DNA from: Bacteroidia bacterium
GTDB taxonomy: Bacteria > Bacteroidota > Bacteroidia > AKYH767-A > OLB10
DNA: 64,000 nt
Assembly: GCA_016788065.1 (NCBI GenBank)
Contig: JAEUTI010000087.1
Span: 1-64,000 of the forward strand
Direction of reading: 5' to 3'
The notes under the pieces: generated by a model
Database searches by the model: none
What the model saw: the letters and a program-made list of their open reading frames with translations, nothing else
Told to the model about the DNA's origin: nothing
Shown here: positions 53,005 to 60,232 of the stretch, piece after piece
How the letters are laid out: each line of letters opens with the position of its first letter
How positions within the stretch are numbered: position 1 is the first letter of the stretch
Translations under genes and position numbers: made by a program

Positions 53005-53337
53005 ATGAAAACTAAAAATTTGGTTGTTGTTTCGTTGATTTTGTTGCTTGCAATAGTATCGATTATGATTGTGAATGCTTACCATCATGCTGAGAAGTGC
53101 AAAGCAGCAATAGCACAGCGTTTCACCTATGATAAAATGACCATGAAAGAAAATTATGCAGCTGATTGCGCCTTGGAATTTAAGGAAGGCATTCAGTTTC
53201 CATTGGAAAAACCGGAGTCGGCTGAGCTGCATTTTCACCAGTTAAGAAAAATGCCGGTAAATTTAAACAGGCAGCAGACTGAAACCATTTTGCAGGTTTT
53301 AAGTCACACGGATTTGCAATTCAATGTTAAAATATAA
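53005..53337 (+). CDS. small hypothetical protein with N-terminal membrane segment, 110 aa
   Basis: An ATG 13 nt after the YiiX-like gene opens a 110-residue frame with a hydrophobic N-terminal helix (residues 5-25) and a soluble rest with two cysteines (Cys32 and Cys55). No family is recognised. The close spacing suggests the same transcript and possibly a function together with the hydrolase in the envelope. Confidence 0.55.
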   Translation: MKTKNLVVVSLILLLAIVSIMIVNAYHHAEKCKAAIAQRFTYDKMTMKENYAADCALEFKEGIQFPLEKPESAELHFHQLRKMPVNLNRQQTETILQVLSHTDLQFNVKI

Positions 53338-53643
53338 ATTCGATACTTTAAGGAGGATTTCGTTATTCAAGTTGAGATTCAAAATTTATTGGCTTAAACT
53401 TTTTTTTATTAATTGGTAAAATTGGTTCACTTCGGCAGAATTGTGGTCTTTATGACAAGTTTCTACTAATTCAGTTGTACCTTGTTTTAATTCCATTTAA
53501 AATCAATAATTTATAGAAAATCAGTATGGTTCATGAATTAAAATATTTTCTAAATATGTGATAATAATGTAACTTTATTGATTTAAGTCTTGTTTAAGCA
53601 GTATTAAATTAGAATTACATTCAAAAGTCAATTCTTAAGTTAA
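53338..53643. other. AT-rich intergenic region
   Basis: I see no gene, strong hairpin or full promoter match in these 306 bases. Runs such as TTTTTTTTATTAATTGG are only low-complexity AT. Confidence 0.6.
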
Positions 53644-54360
53644 ATGGACTATTCGTATTTCAATCAACCTACCAAAGGACAGTCGATACTTGCAAGTATT
53701 TTGATTCCAGTTAACAAAGTGCTGAGTGCTTTGAATTCGAATGTAAAGTTGGTCCCGCAAGGAATCAATGGAGATGAAATGATAACCATTGAACAGCGCA
53801 TAAACCTCTACCATTTGTTAAATGGAGTGTTAATAAATAATGTTGAAGGGGATGTTGTCGAATTAGGTTGTCATGTTGGGAATAGTGCTATGCAAATTCA
53901 ATCAATTATTGAAGTAGCTAATTCTTTCAAGAAATTTCACGTTTACGATCGCTTTAATCTTATTGATAATCCCTATGCAGATATTAGGCAAAAATTCATT
54001 GCCAATTTTGAAAAGGAAAATTTAAAAGTTCCTCAAATCCATGAAGGGATGTTTTCCGATACCATCCCTGGGCAATTACCGGAAAAAATTGCATTCGCTC
54101 ATATAGATGCAGGACATGGGGCCCCAATAGATGAATACAGAGATGTTATGCTCTTCTTGTTAGATAGTATATATTCCAGAATGACACCCAATTCAGTATG
54201 CCTGTTAATGGACTATCATGATCATAGCAGAACGAAAGGTGGCACTGATTCTAACCCTGGAGTAAAGGCTGCTTGTGATATTTTCTTTGATCGGAAACCT
54301 GAAAAAGTTCATGTTTTGTACGGGAATCGTTATAGTCACGGGTACTTTCGTAAAAAGTAA
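53644..54360 (+). CDS. TylF/MycF-like SAM-dependent methyltransferase
   Basis: A 238-residue soluble class I methyltransferase. SAM-binding motif I is VVELGCHVGNSAMQI, and the motif FAHIDAGHG carries the metal-binding Asp typical of the TylF/macrocin-O-methyltransferase family. A second acidic motif appears in MDYHDHSRTKGGTD. Family members methylate sugar hydroxyls in surface glycans and natural products. It stands alone in an accessory stretch. Confidence 0.82.
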   Translation: MDYSYFNQPTKGQSILASILIPVNKVLSALNSNVKLVPQGINGDEMITIEQRINLYHLLNGVLINNVEGDVVELGCHVGNSAMQIQSIIEVANSFKKFHVYDRFNLIDNPYADIRQKFIANFEKENLKVPQIHEGMFSDTIPGQLPEKIAFAHIDAGHGAPIDEYRDVMLFLLDSIYSRMTPNSVCLLMDYHDHSRTKGGTDSNPGVKAACDIFFDRKPEKVHVLYGNRYSHGYFRKK

Positions 54361-54385
54361 ATAATATTTTTTATCTCCAAATTTA

Positions 54386-54447
54386 GCGTTAGGGATTGAG
54401 CCAGGTACCGTGTACCGGTGAAAGCCCGCCCCGAAGGGGAACGCCCA
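54386..54447. repeat. dispersed-type intergenic palindromic element
   Basis: The stretch beginning GCGTTAGGGATTGAG contains two tri-loop hairpins, GGTAC-CGT-GTACC (54403-54415) and CCCC-GAA-GGGG (54429-54439). Elements with this wording are common between genes in Bacteroidota as I recall; only one copy is in this window. Confidence 0.5.
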
Positions 54448-54524
54448 AAGCATCCATGCCATGAAAATATTATGGCCGGCTGAAAACCTGTTATGCATTG
54501 ATTAAGGATTTTACTTTTTTGTAC

Positions 54525-54532
54525 TACATTTG
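54525..54532 (+). promoter_or_regulatory. -7 box candidate for the 364-aa gene
   Basis: TACATTTG matches TAnnTTTG, about 99 nt upstream of the ATG at 54631. The nearest TTG is 24 nt upstream, so the -33 side is weak. Confidence 0.35.
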
Positions 54533-54630
54533 ATGCAATATACATTACCTTGCATCTGTCAATGAATGCGGTATTTGATTGTTATTCAATGAGATATATA
54601 GGTATTGAAAGTTTAAGCCGGGTTTAAAGG

Positions 54631-55725
54631 ATGATTTCGAATATGGTAAGAAGAGTGGTGTGCATCGTGATTTTGATGATGACCTTTTATCCGGTAAAGG
54701 CTCAGTTTACCTATGAAATGATCCCTCTGGAAGTATTGGATACTATTTATGAAAAGGCGGCAATTGAAAAGCTCAGGCAGGAGCAACTTCATTACCTTTC
54801 ACCTGATTATTTTACGGTTGGTGTGTATAAGAAAAGCGGGGGACTGTGTTTGATTGCACGTGAAGGGAATCACTGGCTGGCTGTGAGTCTGCCCGCTGAC
54901 AATTCGATGGAGGACAAAACGCTTCAGTACAACGGAAGATATATTTATTATGAAACCTTTTCGACACATGCATCGAGAGGGATAACGGGCTCGAACAGCA
55001 CTTTTAATTTAATTGATCCCGTAAAAAAAACAATGGTGGAAGTACCTATTACTGTTAATTTAGAAACTTATAATACCGATTCAGAAGATACACGAGGAGA
55101 AGCAACATCATGTCGCTCGAAGGTCATTTTGCAAAATAGCGAATTGCATGTGGTAAGTTTTAGTTCCGGTAACAGCGATTGCATTCAGAGTGGTGTTTAT
55201 AAAATTGAGGATCGGGAATTGAAGAAGATTAAACATTTGGATGAATCGCGGTATGCTATGGTTGATGTGCGATGGGCGGGTAAAATAGCAACTTACATGA
55301 ATCTGGATGAAGTTAAAACTGCCTATGGTTATGCAACAGTAGATGCAGTAACCGACAGCTACAGCAATTGTGCAGCCGGTGAAGTGGTTGCTCATCAGAT
55401 AACCTGGGGAAATGATACTCTGGCGGTTGTGTTATTAAATACCGATGATTTACAACTGGTGCGGACCATAATTGTCCTGTCGGATAAGATTCCTTTTGCT
55501 AAAGTGCATAAGGGATTAACTGCGAAAGAGCTTTTTCAGTTATATCCGAAAGCGAAATTGCGTGCAGATTTGCTGAGTGATGATGAGTATGTTTATCTGG
55601 AAGATTTACAAATTAAAGTCGTTTTTAAAACAACGGAATCGAACAGGGTAGGGAAGTATGATGATGAGGAATACAAAGGATTGAGGCGACCTGATGCCGT
55701 GATAGATTTTATTGAAGTTAATTAG
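54631..55725 (+). CDS. exported hypothetical protein, 364 aa
   Basis: The N-terminus is a signal peptide ending near KAQ (residue 24). The mature part has two cysteines in TRGEATSCRSK and SGNSDCIQSG and no motif I recognise. The C-terminal part contains GLTAKELFQLYPKAKLRAD and is rich in charged residues. It is followed after 1 nt by a lipoprotein gene, so the two form an operon and may act together in the envelope. Confidence 0.65.
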   Translation: MISNMVRRVVCIVILMMTFYPVKAQFTYEMIPLEVLDTIYEKAAIEKLRQEQLHYLSPDYFTVGVYKKSGGLCLIAREGNHWLAVSLPADNSMEDKTLQYNGRYIYYETFSTHASRGITGSNSTFNLIDPVKKTMVEVPITVNLETYNTDSEDTRGEATSCRSKVILQNSELHVVSFSSGNSDCIQSGVYKIEDRELKKIKHLDESRYAMVDVRWAGKIATYMNLDEVKTAYGYATVDAVTDSYSNCAAGEVVAHQITWGNDTLAVVLLNTDDLQLVRTIIVLSDKIPFAKVHKGLTAKELFQLYPKAKLRADLLSDDEYVYLEDLQIKVVFKTTESNRVGKYDDEEYKGLRRPDAVIDFIEVN

Positions 55726-55726
55726 C

Positions 55727-56521
55727 ATGGCTCGATACAAACTTATTTTTATATTTTTTTTGATGGTGATTGTCGGCGGTTGTCAGGCACCGGTAACTAA
55801 GGAAGAAGTTGCAAACGAATCGGACCCAACTGCGAGTTCGAATGTGGTGGTGATTGATTCAGCTGCATGGGGTATGAATGCTACGGTGAGTGATTCTGAA
55901 TCGGGCCAAAAAGCTTTGCAGGTACAAGATACCCTTATCGTTAAAAGCAAAGCGTTTGAAGTCAATAAGCTGCAATGTTATTGGGAATACACGGCTCAGC
56001 GGTTGATTCGACCATCGGATCAGGAACATAATTTGCGGATAATACAAATGCAATTGAAGGAGGCAGGAAAAGATCGTTTGTTATTTGCACCGGAGAATTC
56101 ACCTGATTTGTCAAGTTCGTTTTATGGATTGACTGATTTAGAAAATAATGGTGATTATGTTATCAGCTGCGAAGATAAAAATGCAGATTCGTGGTGTGAT
56201 TATGAGATCTTGTTTGAGCGTGCAGCAGCTGGTGCAAATACATCAACCAATGTATTTTTATTTGATCCGAAGAGTGGTAAATTTGAGTATTCGCAATTGT
56301 TCAGCGGTACGAACATGGAATATGACAAAGATAAGAACATGATTAAAACATTCTGGAAGATGAGTGTTGATGATTATGTGATGACCTATACCTATTTGAA
56401 GGCAGATAAAAAGCAGATCGATTATATTATTGAAGAGCAGTATGAAGCAGATTCGGTTACGGTTGTGAAGAAGAGAGATGGAAAAATTATTAGTCGCCGG
56501 AAAATGGCGAATGGGGAATAG
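55727..56521 (+). CDS. hypothetical lipoprotein, 264 aa
   Basis: With the ATG at 55727 the product starts MARYKLIFIFFLMVIVGGC, a lipoprotein signal with its lipobox. A TTG at 55712 would add five residues but lies in the preceding gene. The mature part has YVISCEDKNADSWCDYEILF, a calcium-site-like acidic segment with two Cys, and a charged C-terminus (TVVKKRDGKIISRRKM). No family could be named. It is co-transcribed with the exported protein upstream. Confidence 0.7.
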   Translation: MARYKLIFIFFLMVIVGGCQAPVTKEEVANESDPTASSNVVVIDSAAWGMNATVSDSESGQKALQVQDTLIVKSKAFEVNKLQCYWEYTAQRLIRPSDQEHNLRIIQMQLKEAGKDRLLFAPENSPDLSSSFYGLTDLENNGDYVISCEDKNADSWCDYEILFERAAAGANTSTNVFLFDPKSGKFEYSQLFSGTNMEYDKDKNMIKTFWKMSVDDYVMTYTYLKADKKQIDYIIEEQYEADSVTVVKKRDGKIISRRKMANGE

Positions 56522-56573
56522 TAATAGTTATTGCATCAGCAAGTTTATATAATAAAATGGCTCGATTAGATTC

Positions 56574-57212
56574 ATGAATAAACGTAATGTATTCTTAATT
56601 GTTTTAGTTAGTCTATTTTTAATGTCAGTTGTTGTATGGACATCGGATCAAAAAATCTGTGATCAAGCGGGACTTAAACTATTCACAAACGTTGATTCCA
56701 TACCGGAAAACAAGGCTGGTTTATTGTTGGGAACGTCGAAGTATTTAAAGTCGGGGAAATTAAACCAATATTTTGAATACCGGATTTTAGCGGCTGAGAA
56801 GTTGTTTAAATCAAGGAAAATAAGCAACATTGTGATCAGCGGTGATAATAGCAGGGTTGATTACAATGAGCCGCAGGATATGAAAGATGAGCTCATGAAA
56901 AGGGGAGTTCCTGAGGAAAATATTTATTTGGATTATGCAGGTTTCCGGACATTTGATTCGGTTTACAGAATGAAAGCAATTTTTGGTCAGGAGCGATTTA
57001 CTGTAATTTCACAAAAGTTCCATAATGAACGGGCTGTATATATAGCAGAATCATTGACTATGGATGCGTTGGGTTTTAATGCAGCAGATGTAGATGCATA
57101 CAATGGATTTAAAACTCAATTAAGAGAAAAATTTGCCAGAGTAAAAGTTATGATTGATTTTGCGATTAATACAAAACCCAAGTTTGAAGGGGAAAAAGTG
57201 CTCATACAATGA
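56574..57212 (+). CDS. SanA/YdcF-type DUF218 envelope protein
   Basis: A 212-residue protein with an N-terminal membrane helix (6-24) and a DUF218-like domain: AGLLLGTSKYLKSGKLN, ISNIVISGDNSRVDYNEP, then ENIYLDYAGFRTFDSVYRM and FTVISQKFHNERAVYIAES. SanA proteins sit at the inner membrane and in enteric bacteria affect the vancomycin barrier. The order of motifs fits this family well. It is 52 nt after the lipoprotein gene. Confidence 0.85.
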   Translation: MNKRNVFLIVLVSLFLMSVVVWTSDQKICDQAGLKLFTNVDSIPENKAGLLLGTSKYLKSGKLNQYFEYRILAAEKLFKSRKISNIVISGDNSRVDYNEPQDMKDELMKRGVPEENIYLDYAGFRTFDSVYRMKAIFGQERFTVISQKFHNERAVYIAESLTMDALGFNAADVDAYNGFKTQLREKFARVKVMIDFAINTKPKFEGEKVLIQ

Positions 57213-57236
57213 ATTATTTTTAAACACCAATACGGT

Positions 57237-57244
57237 TATATTTG
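57237..57244 (+). promoter_or_regulatory. -7 box for the DUF3667 gene
   Basis: TATATTTG matches TAnnTTTG about 72 nt upstream of the ATG at 57316. No clear -33 box. Confidence 0.4.
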
Positions 57245-57315
57245 TAATGTCATTTGGCCATATAAGTATACTTAAAAGTTGAAACAAGATCCCATCAAAT
57301 ACTTAAAATTACCGG

Positions 57316-58203
57316 ATGAAGTTTAGTTTACGAAGTAACAAAGAACCGTTTTTCGACATGAAATTGACCCGTACCTGTAAAGTCTGCGCGAACACTTTCA
57401 GTGGACGTTATTGCAATGTGTGTGGTGAGAAAGTTACGGAGCCGGAGGAGCGATCGATTTTGAATTTCCTGGATCATCTGCTGAATGCCTTTACCTTTCT
57501 GGACGGGAAGTTTATAAAGAGTCTGAAGCTGTTACTAACTAAGCCGGGACAATTGTCATGGAATATAGCGGAAGGCATCCGGGTTCCTTATATGAAAATG
57601 ATATCGTTATTTTTTGTGGCCAACTTCTTTTATTTTTTATTTCCAGTATACGATACCTATAACTCCACTTTAAAAACCCAAATGAATGATTTGGGGGCTC
57701 ACAGTCGGCGGGCAACAGAAATTGTGGATGAGCATTTAAAGAATCATACAATGACGATCCAGGAATTTCAGGAGAGGTATCAGGATAAGTCGACGAATTT
57801 ATCGAAGATGTTGATAGTGCTTTTGGTTTTGATGTTATCGGTGATATTGATGGTGGTTCATTACCAAGGGAAAAAGTATTTTTATGATCATTTACTATTT
57901 GCTTTGGAATTTTATAGTTTTCAGTTACTCGTGAATCTGGTAGTTCTTGCAAATATCTTTTATTGGGTGATTCAGGGTGCAGCTTATTTTGGAATAGATT
58001 GGCAATTTTTATTTTCGGGTAACATATTTAGTATTCTAAGCACCATTACAATTTGTTACTTTCTATTTAGGGGGCAAATAAATTTCTATGGAAGTAAATG
58101 GTACTGGTCGGCTTTCAAAACACCTTTGCTTATATTTCTTATGTTTAGCACCATTCATTATTACCGGATAGCCTTATTTTATATCACCATGTGGCTTATC
58201 TAG
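57316..58203 (+). CDS. DUF3667 zinc-ribbon membrane protein
   Basis: A 295-residue protein. An N-terminal zinc ribbon (TCKVCANTFSGRYCNVCGEK) is followed by an amphipathic segment (LNFLDHLLNAFTFLDGKFIK) and about five membrane helices. This is the DUF3667 layout, common and uncharacterised in Bacteroidota. The ATG at 57316 is used; an ATG at 57358 would begin just before the zinc ribbon and is also possible. Confidence 0.85.
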   Translation: MKFSLRSNKEPFFDMKLTRTCKVCANTFSGRYCNVCGEKVTEPEERSILNFLDHLLNAFTFLDGKFIKSLKLLLTKPGQLSWNIAEGIRVPYMKMISLFFVANFFYFLFPVYDTYNSTLKTQMNDLGAHSRRATEIVDEHLKNHTMTIQEFQERYQDKSTNLSKMLIVLLVLMLSVILMVVHYQGKKYFYDHLLFALEFYSFQLLVNLVVLANIFYWVIQGAAYFGIDWQFLFSGNIFSILSTITICYFLFRGQINFYGSKWYWSAFKTPLLIFLMFSTIHYYRIALFYITMWLI

Positions 58204-58341
58204 ACTTTTGAGCATTCGGTTAAGCTGTAGTTGATTTCTGTTTAGGATACTGCTTCCATTGAAATAAACGGGTATATTCGTTTACACTTGCACCTGATTC
58301 CTGGAGGGTTTATTTTTGCCGGCGATATAAATTTGGAGGTT

Positions 58342-58372
58342 TTTGTAAATGTCAGATCTTTTTATACATTTG
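58342..58372 (+). promoter_or_regulatory. consensus promoter for the S8 lipoprotein protease gene
   Basis: TTTG (58342-58345) and TACATTTG (58365-58372) are 19 nt apart, a full consensus match. Transcription should start near 58378, about 40 nt before the ATG at 58418. Confidence 0.65.
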
Positions 58373-58417
58373 TTAATTCCTCAACACTAATTTTTCAAAC
58401 CTAAAAAAACTAACCTT

Positions 58418-59965
58418 ATGAAGAAAAATCTTATCTATGTATTTCTGGTCGTTATGGCCGGTATTTTTGCCTGTAACAAGCCCGAGGATAATCTCCCGGA
58501 ACCGCAGGCGGGTGTGCTGAAACAGAAAGCGAATCCGGTAGCAGTACCGGCAGGTGATCCGTTGTCGCAGCAAGACCTTGACAAAACGGTCATTGGTTTA
58601 CTGGAATCACGCAACGATTTTCAGTGGGAATGGGTGGATGTCAAAACACTGTGGAGTGCCGTTCAGTACAATGATCATTCGGTGGCAATAGGGTACAAGC
58701 CATTGGGAGCCGGAGATATCAGCGGCAAACTGCATGAAATCAATGTTAAGTCTGGTGCCTATAAAGAAGTGCATGATGCTATGATAGCTTTTATTCTGAA
58801 AGAGCTGAATGCGGTATCTGAAAATCCGGTTTCGTTGAATGATATATTAGTTGAAGATGATCAGGTGTTACCCATTTTGACTGTCCGTTTAACAGATAAG
58901 AATGTGCTGACGGCGTTATATAATCTGGAAAACGTCCGTTACATCGAACCACTCGATTACTGGCCTGCTGACAGAAGTCGCATCAGTTCTTCATCGGGTT
59001 GTGATGCATCGACTCAGGCATTGACAGCTGCCGATTATACTACCATTACTCCGGGAGCAATTTTACCCTGGAACTATAACAATCAGAATGTTCCGGCAGC
59101 CTGGAATGTGAGTCAGGGACAAGGCATCACCATTGGTGTGATAGATGCAGGAATCAGCTCATCACAACCATTGTTGGGTGCATCCTTTAACAATGGTGAC
59201 TCCAATGTGGGACGTGCTATCAGCACCGATTACACCCTTGGAAATGGTCCATATAACAGTTGTACACATGGCAATAGCATGTGCGGACAAGCTGCGGGGC
59301 CACGAAACAATCAGAATGCAACAACCGGTGTTGCGTATAAGAGTAATCTGCATTTCATCCGTGCCTGCAACGATGTAGTCTTGGATGCCTCATCTGAAAA
59401 AACTGCTGTGAAAAATGCACTCATCAGAATGGGAAACAGAGGAGATGTGAAAATAATCAGCATGAGCATTGGAACGCCATTTTCGAGTGGTGTTTTGAAA
59501 GACGGAGTGGATTATGCTTATGGCTTAGGTAAATTTATTCTGGCAGCTGCAGGAACATCCTTTAGCTGGACCAGCTGGTGGGGTGTAATTTATCCAGCTG
59601 CTTACAGCTCTTGTGTTGCAGTAACCGGAGTAAAAGAAAACGGTTCTAAATGCAGCTCCTGCCACGATGGCGGCGCTGTATTGTATACCATTACTATGGA
59701 AAGAACAGCCAACAGCAACCGCAATTCACTCACCTTGCCATTTTCGGGTGTAACACCATCTTATATTGGAGGTAGCTCGAGTGCAACGGCCACTGCTGCC
59801 GGAATTGCTGCGCTGGTGTGGAGCACAAAACCAAACATGACCAGAGCGCAGTTGCAAACCTGTCTGACCAACACTGCGCAATTTTATCCAAGTCGCAACA
59901 GTACCAAAGGATACGGCAATCTTAACGCAGGTTCTGCGGTGAATTACGCCATTGCCAACTACTGA
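58418..59965 (+). CDS. subtilisin-family (S8) protease lipoprotein
   Basis: A 515-residue exported protease. The signal ends in the lipobox AGIFAC, so it is lipid-anchored. Residues 20-185 look like a propeptide/inhibitor domain. The catalytic domain has Asp in IGVIDAGISSSQ, His in CTHGNSMCGQAAG and Ser in GGSSSATATAAGIAAL. The last motif departs from the usual GTSxAxP but retains the Ser. A terminator follows at 59987. It is unrelated in length and layout to the S8 protease at the left edge. Its substrate is unknown. Confidence 0.9.
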   Translation: MKKNLIYVFLVVMAGIFACNKPEDNLPEPQAGVLKQKANPVAVPAGDPLSQQDLDKTVIGLLESRNDFQWEWVDVKTLWSAVQYNDHSVAIGYKPLGAGDISGKLHEINVKSGAYKEVHDAMIAFILKELNAVSENPVSLNDILVEDDQVLPILTVRLTDKNVLTALYNLENVRYIEPLDYWPADRSRISSSSGCDASTQALTAADYTTITPGAILPWNYNNQNVPAAWNVSQGQGITIGVIDAGISSSQPLLGASFNNGDSNVGRAISTDYTLGNGPYNSCTHGNSMCGQAAGPRNNQNATTGVAYKSNLHFIRACNDVVLDASSEKTAVKNALIRMGNRGDVKIISMSIGTPFSSGVLKDGVDYAYGLGKFILAAAGTSFSWTSWWGVIYPAAYSSCVAVTGVKENGSKCSSCHDGGAVLYTITMERTANSNRNSLTLPFSGVTPSYIGGSSSATATAAGIAALVWSTKPNMTRAQLQTCLTNTAQFYPSRNSTKGYGNLNAGSAVNYAIANY

Positions 59966-59986
59966 TACTTTAAAACACAATTTGCA

Positions 59987-60022
59987 AATGCCGCCGGAAT
60001 GATTTTCGGCGGCATTTTTATT
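59987..60022 (+). terminator. intrinsic terminator after the S8 lipoprotein gene
   Basis: AATGCCGCCG and CGGCGGCATT form a perfect 10-bp stem with a 10-nt loop, followed by TTTATTTGATTTT. Confidence 0.85.
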
Positions 60023-60121
60023 TGATTTTATTAACAGAATTTTGGGTGTTAAAATTTAAAGTGTTTAATATCAGGTAATTGATAAAAACTTTTCAACCAA
60101 AAATGGTGTCGAATACATTCT

Positions 60122-60208
60122 ACATAGCGGCTACTTGCGCTGTGTAAGTATTAGTGGTATTTTAGCATATCGAAAGCGGACAACCCCATTGTCCGGTTTT
60201 GCTTTTTA
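60122..60208 (+). promoter_or_regulatory. two-hairpin leader before the M4 protease gene
   Basis: ACATAGCG/CGCTGTGT (60122-60145) forms an 8-bp hairpin with one G-U pair. CGGACAA-CCCCA-TTGTCCG (60177-60195) is followed by GTTTTGCTTTTT and ends about 25 nt before the ATG at 60233. The second looks like an intrinsic terminator in a position to attenuate the protease gene, or to end a short separate RNA. Confidence 0.5.
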
Positions 60209-60232
60209 AAACATATCTAACCAAAATCACCT

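Noticed and set aside
53338-53643. Hidden small gene or RNA in the 306-bp gap
   Set aside because: The gap has no open frame with coding features, no full promoter match and no terminator-like hairpin.
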